From positions 434,001 through 498,000 of the forward strand of contig CP051143.1 of the NCBI GenBank assembly GCA_001592805.2: 64,000 bases of DNA, given 5' to 3'. The translations under genes and the position numbers were made by a program. The stretch comes from Peltaster fructicola (lineage: Eukaryota; Ascomycota; Dothideomycetes). Below are positions 56,568 to 64,000 of this stretch, one piece after another (position 1 is the first letter of the stretch; each line of letters starts with the position of its first letter). Below the pieces are notes generated by a model. It had not been told where the DNA came from. It saw only the letters and a program-made list of their open reading frames with translations, and did not search any database.

Positions 56568-58406
56568 GCTTGCTATGGTTCTCATCGCACGAGAGCAGAC
56601 TGATGATGACCTTGGTGATGCCGACGAAGGCATGGTACTGGAATGGAAGATTTTGTCGAAACAATGCTGTGTAGTCATAATGAGTCCGGCTGCTAGGCTG
56701 CTGTTGCCTTAACATTCACGATCTCTGCTATCCGATGTGGTGATACAGATACTTCATGATCTCTTCCTTGAGCGATGGACTGCCTCCAAGGGAGTCGATG
56801 AATCGCTGTAAACTTGCACTAGATCTCAACGACCTCGTCATGAGATTCTGAACAAGCTCGAGCTCCATGTAGACAATTCGGACAACATTGTTGCCAGGGT
56901 AGTGGAACAATCATTCGAGCAGCAGTATGGGCCGACATTAGCTTGCCGTCTTCTGCTGCAGGCTACAGCTTAGAACCCAAGTCATCGAAAATATGATGCT
57001 GTCTCTCCGTGTGCTTGTCAGTCTCATCATCGAGGGCTGCTGATAAGTCTGGCCACAAGTCCTGGGGACTTTGCATGTCTCAGCCCTGCCGGATCGAATT
57101 TCGCCTCGTCGAGTTCACCGTTCCGCCGCTAGCAAAACTTCTTGGCGGTCCACTACGATCAAAAAGCAAAACATTCAGCAACCAGGATTCCCATATGGTC
57201 ACCCACTATAGTACTGACTGGTCGATCTGTTGCTTATATATGCCAGAGCGGACGGGATGGCTAGTTCTCAACAGTCTATGGCCGAATGTGCAAGGCAAAG
57301 ATGATGGCAAGTATAAGACAGTCAAAGCATGACCTTACGTGCAAGCTTGGCACTGTTGGCAGGTCTTAAGCAACACCTCTGTGCCCAAGCTTGCGATTTA
57401 CCGTCGTAAGGTCCAGGACGTTGTCTCCGTGATGGTACCATATTACGGCGAACGAGTGCCGAGAAACAGGTATTGACACTCATCGGTGCCACCAGTGAAC
57501 GTCGTACGGCTCAATAACTGTCCAGCACCCATTTACTTCGTCCGTATAGCCCGGTTCGAGATGGCAAGTGTGTCAGAGGCCAGTGTAGAAGACTAACACT
57601 AGCGAGTATGAGAGCATCAGACCGAATCCCAAGGCAGCTCCTCTCTTTGCAAGCTCATTGTATGGCCACAGTCCCTTTCGAAATCATTAATCCTGGGTTC
57701 GACAAAGGCTGCGTTCAAGCGTCGTACGAGGACAATGCCAGTGGGAAAGGATGTCGATCGAGAGATATCCTGGCCAGCGTTTTGCTATTGCAGCTCACCT
57801 TTCATACGTAGTTGATGCAACTGTGGAATCCTGGCCCACCCTCTCGAGGCGCAACAGTCTAATCGGTGTCGAATGTAGCGGAGGATGAGTTGGTATGGCG
57901 GCGGCTGTGAAGAAAGGCGCTCCCACACTGTACGAAAGGGCGGCTGGTATCAAGACAGCGACGATACCTCAGCAGCCTGTTGAGAAGCTCATGACGTTTG
58001 CCAGTGAGCTTGCACATGCATAGTAGCAGGTGTGCACACATGAGGTGACAGAGCGACCGCTCAAGCAACGGCCACCGCCATCATCGGCAGCACACGAGCG
58101 TGTCGTGCATATCGACATTATCCGCCATCAGCTCACCTGTTGTATCGACCTCTTGAATGTCGCTTCCAGAGTGTGTCAAGCAGTTCCATCCATGGTCCTG
58201 CCTCTTCACAGCGATCTGCGGTAGTGCATGGTTGTAGTCATTTGTGTTCGTCGAAGCTCTGGTACAATGAACAGGCGGCAACGAGGAGGTCGAGATGTGT
58301 CAAGGCGGGAGCTTGAAAAAGTCGGCGAAACGCTTGGCGCACCAGCGATCACTCAAGCTGGTACCAGTGTCGAATATTGTAGCCAGTATTGATGAGAACG
58401 GAGTAG
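56568..58406. other. Gene-poor region
   Basis: Only short ORFs on both strands, none with recognisable domain or splice structure. Base composition is similar to neighbouring genes, so this may be old decayed coding sequence. No transposon ends, long repeats or RNA genes seen. Confidence 0.4.
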
Positions 58407-58782
58407 ATGGAGGAGACTCAACGCAGCAAGACTGATTTACTGCGGCTCGCACAGACCATCATATGCCAATATCAACCTCAAGCCAACTTCCACTCCCGCA
58501 GACCACCCTTCACATTGCGTTTCTTATCGCTCCGAGACGAAGAGCTCATTCGAGACGTTATGTCAGGGTCATTCGAAGCAACGGAGCTCCTTGAGCTCGT
58601 TCGGACTTGCAAAATGATGCAAGACAATCTGGCCAATGTCAGCAACTGATAACTTCAACAGATATGGCGAGGGCAATGGTATTCCCTACCAGGATAAATT
58701 GATTGACTTCTTACTAGGGAGACATCCTGAGATTGCCATACGTAACGACATCCCACAGATCGCCATCCATTCGCTGGCTTGA
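58407..58782 (+). pseudogene. Small ORF broken by one frame shift, unknown family
   Basis: An 80-codon frame starting MEETQRSKTDLLRLAQT at 58407 reads well (FLSLRDEELIRDVMSGSF, TCKMMQDNLANVS) and then hits a stop at 58649. One frame over, coding-like sequence continues directly: SATDNFNRYGEGNGIPYQDK, then DKLIDFLLGRHPEIAIRNDI, ending at 58782. Together they would make about 120 residues. No intron with canonical ends fits. Either a decaying gene or a one-base error. Confidence 0.35.
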
Positions 58783-59473
58783 GGTTTCACGGTCGACTGG
58801 CTATACGATCGTGGGAGCAGCAATCGCCATCAATGGAATTCACAAGCACGCGCATAGGTCAATCACAAGTGACTCATCCACATGGCCAGTAGTATGCAAG
58901 GCTTTTGCGCCGTTCCAACGTTCGAGAAAGCTTGAGATGATCGTATGTGTCTATCGCACTTCTGTACGAGACAATTTAAGGGCTAAGAGAAGTGTCGTAC
59001 GAACTCCGGTCTCGTTCTGACAGCTCGATCAACGCAATGTATGGAAGGACAGTAGGTCCCTGCTACAGCAAGCAGTGGTGTTTGAAGATCCTCCTGTCGA
59101 TGCAGCGAGAAGTCTTGGTACTATGAGCAATGCTGGAATTGCTAAACGACAGGCGGCGTCGGAAACCTCTACGATCGTCAGTGCAGGACAACATTGTATC
59201 CATTGGGAGACTAATCAGGGATCACTTCGGCTTGGATACGGTGTAAGTGATGTCAACCAGTGTTGGCATGTCCAAAAGAGAATACTGCTTCAAGATTGCA
59301 GCCATGGTCAACTCAGACCACGCTACTACATGTCATTCAATCCAAGATGTCTCTGTACTGATATCGTCCATGGTAGAGAACAAGTAATACATTATGCTAT
59401 GAGTTTCAGAATCCTTATACATACATCCAACCCTCGTCTATGACTTATGCTCTTATTTTGTTGGACATCCTTC
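58783..59473. other. Intergenic region before the wall-protein gene
   Basis: No recognisable gene. It includes the 3' flank of the minus-strand wall protein. Short ORFs show no domain. Confidence 0.4.
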
Positions 59474-60772
59474 CTACAAGGCGAGGAGGGCAAGGGCACC
59501 AACCATGAGGGCACCGCTGCCAACAACCTTCTCAGCAGCACCAGTGTATCTGGCGGTAGGGGTAGTGGCGGTAACAGATGGAGCTGTTGGAGTACGGACA
59601 GTGGTGACCCCGGCTGACTGAGATGGTGCAACGACTGGAGCAGTTCCTGGTGGGAGCTTGCTGACTGGGGTGGTGACAGTGCATCCACCTGGGCACTGAA
59701 CGGTGATGACGGTGGAGCTGGTGACAGAGTAGGTCTTGGACTGGATGGTGACGACAGTCGGTGTTGGGCACACAGTTGTGTATGACTGGACAACTGCAGT
59801 GACTGTGGTTGCTGGTGGAAGGCTCTTGACTGGAGTGGTGATTCGGCATCCACCTGGGCAGTCGGTGATGGTCAAGGTAGTGGCGCTGGTGACAGTGTAG
59901 GTCCTGTTACCGTGAGCGAACGTAGTTGGCTGTGGGCAGTAGGTAGTGTATGCGGTGACTACTTGTGTGACGTAAGCGTCAGGAGTGGTAGATGGATAGA
60001 CCAAAGCGTAGCCTGCTGAGCCACTGGCACAAGAGACACCAGATGGGTACTCATGTGCAGGGTTGCAAGCGTAGGGTGTAGTGGAGGCGGCAGCAGAAGT
60101 GGCGGATGGATAGACCAGAGCATAGCCTCCTGAGCCACTGACGCAAGAGACACCAGATGGGTACTCATGTGCAGGGTTGCAGGCGTAAGCGGAGGTGGTG
60201 GCGGTGGAGGCAGCAACAGTGGTGGATGGGTAGACCAAGAAATATCCTCCTGAGGAACTGGCACAAGAGACGCCGGATGGGTACTCATGTGCAGGGTTGC
60301 AGGCGTAAGCGGAGGTGGTGGCGGTAGAGGCAGCAACAGTGGTGGATGGGTAGACCAAGAAATATCCTCCTGAGCCACTGGCACAAGAGACGCCGGATGG
60401 GTACTCATGTGCAGGGTTGCAGGCGTATGCGGAGGTGGTAGTGGATGTAACAGCACTGGTTGTGAATGGGTTGTATCCTAGGCACTGAGCATACTCGCTT
60501 GCGCAAGCGGAGAAGTTTGCATCAGGCGCGACACGGCATGCGTTGTACTTGGACTCGCAATCAGCGCTGGCACCTGCAGATGAGGTAGCTGGTGCAGTGA
60601 CCAAAGTCAAGCTTCCAGAGACAGTGGCGCAAGAGACACCTGACGGGTATTGGTGTGCTGGGTTGCAGGCGTAGGTGGTAGTGGCAGCAGGAGATGAAGA
60701 GCCGGTACCAGGGTAGTAGGCCTGAGCGGCAGCGCCAGCCACGAAGGCAAGGACTGCAGTGTTGGAAACCAT
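59474..60772 (-). CDS. GPI-anchored cell-wall protein with tandem YACNPAHEYPSGVSC repeats
   Basis: Single exon, 432 residues. Signal peptide MVSNTAVLAFVAGAAAQA; then a first YACNPAHQYPSGVSC unit, a Cys-rich CESKYNACRVAPDANFSAC module ending CLGYNPF as in many fungal wall proteins, then four tandem units YACNPAHEYPSGVSC separated by Ser/Thr/Ala linkers with a YFLVYPSTT-type strand. The C-terminal part holds two copies of a domain resembling the clock-controlled protein 6 type (YTTYCPQPTTFAHGNRTY... and YTTVCPTPTVVTIQSKTY..., each ending CPGGC(R/T)(I/V)TTPV). The last residues are a GPI signal (VGSGALMVGALALLAL). A structural or adhesive wall protein; repeat number may vary between strains. Confidence 0.9.
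   Translation of the reverse strand: MVSNTAVLAFVAGAAAQAYYPGTGSSSPAATTTYACNPAHQYPSGVSCATVSGSLTLVTAPATSSAGASADCESKYNACRVAPDANFSACASEYAQCLGYNPFTTSAVTSTTTSAYACNPAHEYPSGVSCASGSGGYFLVYPSTTVAASTATTSAYACNPAHEYPSGVSCASSSGGYFLVYPSTTVAASTATTSAYACNPAHEYPSGVSCVSGSGGYALVYPSATSAAASTTPYACNPAHEYPSGVSCASGSAGYALVYPSTTPDAYVTQVVTAYTTYCPQPTTFAHGNRTYTVTSATTLTITDCPGGCRITTPVKSLPPATTVTAVVQSYTTVCPTPTVVTIQSKTYSVTSSTVITVQCPGGCTVTTPVSKLPPGTAPVVAPSQSAGVTTVRTPTAPSVTATTPTARYTGAAEKVVGSGALMVGALALLAL
59991..60440 (-). repeat. Tandem 114-120 bp coding repeats in the wall-protein gene
   Basis: Units start at 59991, 60105, 60225 and 60345 (spacing 114, 120, 120 bases). The two units starting at 60225 and 60345 differ by only a few bases; the outer ones are more diverged, the usual pattern of slippage with new copies in the middle. 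A fifth, isolated and diverged copy lies at about 60620-60670. All stay in frame. Confidence 0.9.
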
Positions 60773-61993
60773 GTCTGTGAGTGTGAACGAAAGTGGTTGT
60801 TGTGATGAGGAGTATTAGAGTTGATGAGATGAGACGGAAAACATGAGGAGATAGTCGTATCTGATATACCTGCTACTCTGGTCAATGCAGCATGTCTTTA
60901 CGACCTTAGAGCTGTCACCCATCGTCATATTGCCAAAAATACGCATGTAATCAGAGCGAACGAGGTGTTAATACGAGCAGAATGAAGAGTCTGCTCGAAT
61001 GGATCATGTCGTGGATCTAATCCGAGCGCTATGCCTGGGCGCCATAGAGTGCCAGACCCACGATAGATGCTTGCCAAGAGCAGAAGCGTTTCGGCTACTG
61101 TGGAAGCAAAGTCCTTTGCCGGTCCTTGGAATATACAATGTGGGTTTTACGAGGAATACTATGCTCGAGGTTGTTTGGGTTTGCAGACGGTGTTTGATAG
61201 TGCACAAGCAGTCGCCGAGAAAGGTCAGGCTATGAGGTTGCTGGTGTCTTGTCCTAACGCTTTGTGCTCAACCCATTGATCCGTTCACGCTTCTAGCGTG
61301 CCAAGAATGTCACCTACGTCACACCACTTCATGCGAGGTTCAACCTTGGAGGAACTTCTCCTCGATCATACACGCGACGATTGTTTGGTTGACAGTGCTA
61401 TTTTCATCATATTGCCACAACATCAGACACAGAGAGATAGCCATCTCCTCCACAAGCCGATCTACAGTTCCACTGAAGTCGCCCACCTCCCTGAATGGTT
61501 ACACTGCGGCTCTGTCTCGGTGATCTGCACTGCAAGGAACCCTGGCACACTTTGGCACATTGTAAGCGAGCCCAGCACACCTCAATGCAGAGCTTGAGTC
61601 GCACTACAACAGGCATGTCTTGTCATAAGTTGCAGGTCACATTCCCCTTCCTCGTGTTCACGCCGCTAGATGTCTGATCGATGCAAATTCTTGCTTCATG
61701 GTCAGTGCAGGACTACAGTCTACGTCAGCCAAGTTTTACTATATGCCCAGGCTTAGATCGATATTGCTAGCAGGGAATTGGTTCTTCTTCGGCATAACCT
61801 AGCGCTGGCCTCTGTTCGTCGCTCGGGCGAGCTCTGCTATGACGCTTGGTAAGTCTGCAGCGCTCACACACAAGGTGGTATACGTTTTCTTCTCTCCCTG
61901 TCTACCATGCCAAGATCTGTTTGCACGACAGGCACGACGACCTTATACAGCTGATTGAGCTTTGTCGTCGCTCACACGATATCAGCTGGAAGC
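60773..61993. other. Intergenic region between the two wall/secreted protein genes
   Basis: Divergent promoters of the wall protein (minus, start 60772) and the secreted protein (plus, start 61994). Open frames in between are short and without domains. No repeats noticed. Confidence 0.45.
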
Positions 61994-63784
61994 ATGAGCT
62001 GGAAGGCTGTCTTCCTCACAGCATGCCTGCTTACATGTCTCTCCTCAGCGACATCAACCACAAGCGCGGATTTCCGTGACCGCCAAGACAGAGATAGGCC
62101 GGCAAGACCAGCTTCTGCGCTCTCGTATTCAAACTGCACAACTTCTCGGGTCTCATGGTCGCCACAGCATCATCATGATCCATCGGCAGCGACTGTCAAG
62201 CACACGCCCCAGCACACTGCTCTGTACAGCAGAGAGACATCGCCAGTAACGAGACTGATTCCGCGCCCTACCGGCTCCGAGAACAACTACAACGCAGCCA
62301 CCGTCAATGCTGTTAACGCCACTCTCAAGTTCTGGTGGACGACAACGAACTATGTAGCTGTGTCGACAGTATCAATACAGTTTGATACAAATGATGTGTC
62401 TACAGGCTGGACCGTCTACGAGGCTACCGAGACATTCAATACTGCCAGCGCCATTACAACATCAACATGCTTGCCGCCATATGCCACTGGCACATATCAA
62501 GGAACACCTTACACACTGAGCTACTGCAATAAATTGCCAACTCATGTCGCCGCTACGACAAGCGCCTTGTACATTGAAGCCTTTAAGAGCCCGTCCGTAA
62601 CGACTGCCAGTATGATGCCTCTACCCGACCTCCAGATAACACCGCCTCCGGCTCAGATCGTCCTTGCCGCTCAAACGTTCCGCACAGGTACGCCTTTCGT
62701 GCAGTTCAGCGAATATGAGGTTGTCAGATGCGTAGAGCAGCGCAACAGCAGCTGTCGAGCTACCACACAGAGGCATACTCTGTCCGCACCATATGCCTTT
62801 GGCTACAGAGGTCCGAATCCAGCGCTCGCGACCAATGTCGACGCCAAAGTCACAGGCCAGCTAGATAGGAACTTTCCGATCTACATCAACAGGACTTCTT
62901 TGGTTCCTGGCTCGTGGTCCGCACCACCGACAGTCATCATTGTTGTGGACCGTATACTCGTCGCCATTGCAGTCCTTGCTGCACACGTTGAGGCGACAGC
63001 CGATACATTGGACGTCCCGACTGCGATGCTTCCGCCAGGCTACAGTCCTCTGCCCCAGAGAACAACTACAACACAGCATGCTGGTGACATTAATCCCACT
63101 GCGCGTATTGAAGTCACTCAGTCTTGGCTCTTGGTGCCAGGCGCAGCCACGTCTGCACCTGCAGCACTTCAAGCAACGGAAGCTCAACAAGAGACACCTT
63201 CTGCTGCAACGTGTGTCGCAGGTTGTCCAGTGCCCGTACACCCAATCGTCGCAGCAGGAGCCACTTTCGTGCCTGAAAGAGTGGTTGTGTACGTTGCTGA
63301 CGGCAAGACTGCCCTCAAGGGCGGCGCAGCAATCACACTTGGTGCGCAGACAGTATCGGCATTCGCATCAGGAGACTCCTTGCTGGTCTACGATGGCACT
63401 GTAACCAAGACCATAGCCGCCAAGCCATCTGGTGTGATCACGGTGAACGGGGTGCAGATCACCGCCACATCTATGATGATGTATACTGGGTCCGGCCGGA
63501 CTGTGATGCCAGGCGGATCAGTCGTGACGATTGACGGCACTGCGTTGTCCATGCCGACAAGTGGTGGTCTGCAGATCGGCAGCCAGGCTACGAGTTCGAC
63601 GTCTGCTGGTGGCATTGCACCGCACATCATCGATGGTCTAGGCGAAACGACGACCACGAGCAACGGAGGCCTGACCTCGCAACCAGCCATTCCTATGGGG
63701 AACTCTGCTAGTCGTAGTGCCGTTGATCATGCATGGTGGCTGGTTACTGTCGCTGTGTTGGGACTCGCTTGGCGTGTGGTATGA
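61994..63784 (+). CDS. Large secreted, probably GPI-anchored protein of unknown function
   Basis: Single exon, 596 residues from ATG 61994. A signal peptide (MSWKAVFLTACLLTCLSSAT) leads to a low-complexity linker, then a region rich in Thr, Ser, Asn and Tyr with several N-glycosylation sites. Two kinds of beta-rich repeat occur near the end: VADGKTALKGGAAITLGAQT, IAAKPSGVITVNGVQITAT and MMYTGSGRTVMPGGSVVTI, each a GGxxITxxG-type strand pair common in fungal surface proteins. The last residues (AWWLVTVAVLGLAWRVV) form a hydrophobic GPI-type end. Earlier in-frame ATG-less sequence upstream is not counted. No enzyme motif recognised; a surface or adhesin-like protein is likely. Confidence 0.8.
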   Translation: MSWKAVFLTACLLTCLSSATSTTSADFRDRQDRDRPARPASALSYSNCTTSRVSWSPQHHHDPSAATVKHTPQHTALYSRETSPVTRLIPRPTGSENNYNAATVNAVNATLKFWWTTTNYVAVSTVSIQFDTNDVSTGWTVYEATETFNTASAITTSTCLPPYATGTYQGTPYTLSYCNKLPTHVAATTSALYIEAFKSPSVTTASMMPLPDLQITPPPAQIVLAAQTFRTGTPFVQFSEYEVVRCVEQRNSSCRATTQRHTLSAPYAFGYRGPNPALATNVDAKVTGQLDRNFPIYINRTSLVPGSWSAPPTVIIVVDRILVAIAVLAAHVEATADTLDVPTAMLPPGYSPLPQRTTTTQHAGDINPTARIEVTQSWLLVPGAATSAPAALQATEAQQETPSAATCVAGCPVPVHPIVAAGATFVPERVVVYVADGKTALKGGAAITLGAQTVSAFASGDSLLVYDGTVTKTIAAKPSGVITVNGVQITATSMMMYTGSGRTVMPGGSVVTIDGTALSMPTSGGLQIGSQATSSTSAGGIAPHIIDGLGETTTTSNGGLTSQPAIPMGNSASRSAVDHAWWLVTVAVLGLAWRVV

Positions 63785-64000
63785 GGTTTATGATCTCTGT
63801 TCCGACACTTATCTTACTCCAGCTACTATCGAAGGCCTGATAGAGCTGCGCTTCAAGCAGAATCTTGACGTAGCGGTGAGCTCGTCAAGGGACCTCCTTG
63901 GTCTGACCGAGATAGCCTGTGCTTCCATCAGTACAGGCATATCTTGATGGTTGATGGCTGGCAACGAGGAACTGCCCTTCGGTCGTGTTGCTGGAGCACC
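63785..64000. other. Window end, 3' flank
   Basis: Only the 3' flank of the preceding gene; nothing recognisable before the window edge. Confidence 0.4.

Noticed and set aside
59991-60440. Regular 114-120 base repeats, considered as a CRISPR-like array
   Set aside because: Units are contiguous, coding and in frame within a secreted protein; a eukaryotic wall-protein repeat explains them fully.
1-64000. Search for tRNA, 5S rRNA, retroelements and DNA transposons
   Set aside because: No cloverleaf-type B box with matching A box, no reverse transcriptase, integrase or transposase peptide, and no long terminal or inverted repeats were seen by eye; a proper covariance-model and repeat search could still find small ones.

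Overview
The window reads as nuclear DNA of a filamentous ascomycete (Pezizomycotina, plausibly Dothideomycetes; the class is inference). Genes are dense, lie on both strands and are broken by short introns of about 45-70 nt with GT...AG ends. The gene content is that of a fungal chromosome: Zn2Cys6 and fungal-specific transcription factors, GPI-anchored wall proteins, a GH5 exoglucanase, a Bud22-type ribosome biogenesis factor, TRAPPC11 and V-ATPase subunit C. I saw no tRNA, rRNA, CRISPR array, viral relic or transposon.

Layout. 1-9 kb: a GPI-anchored GH5 glucan 1,3-beta-glucosidase whose frame does not close cleanly, a long coiled-coil protein, and a transcription factor lacking a visible Zn2Cys6 head. 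9-13 kb: cysteinyl-tRNA synthetase (with a likely alternative mitochondrial start) and a conserved fungal protein of unknown function. 13-24 kb, minus strand: a giant protein of about 2,285 residues joining a ZNFX1-like superfamily 1 helicase, NFX1-type zinc fingers and three CbxX/CfxQ-type AAA ATPase modules, with a dynamin-family GTPase just upstream. 24-33.5 kb: GDP-mannose pyrophosphorylase alpha-type subunit with a tandemly duplicated 3' end, a short-chain dehydrogenase, ATP-dependent PEP carboxykinase, a Zn2Cys6 regulator and Bud22. 33.8-44.6 kb: a drug-type MFS transporter, an aldo-keto reductase, a secreted alkaline phosphatase whose upstream region holds three CACGTGG boxes, an APC-family amino acid/GABA-type permease and glycine cleavage T-protein. 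45-51 kb: V-ATPase subunit C (with a compensated frame shift), the Nas6/gankyrin proteasome chaperone and TRAPPC11. 51-62 kb: a looser, accessory-looking stretch with a broken flavin monooxygenase, a secreted agmatinase-like ureohydrolase, an F-box-like protein, small unknown ORFs and a repeat-rich wall protein. 62-64 kb: a large secreted GPI-type protein.

Most genes are independent housekeeping or metabolic genes rather than one pathway. The clearest links are PEP carboxykinase with CreA-type sites upstream (gluconeogenesis under carbon repression), alkaline phosphatase with Pho4/NUC-1-type boxes (phosphate starvation), and the helicase/AAA giant beside a dynamin-like GTPase, an arrangement that recalls animal ZNFX1 and Mx antiviral proteins (inference). 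At a few places (GH5 gene, V-ATPase C, an ORF near 58.6 kb) single-base frame breaks appear; they may be real decay or base-level assembly errors. Exon boundaries were placed by eye.
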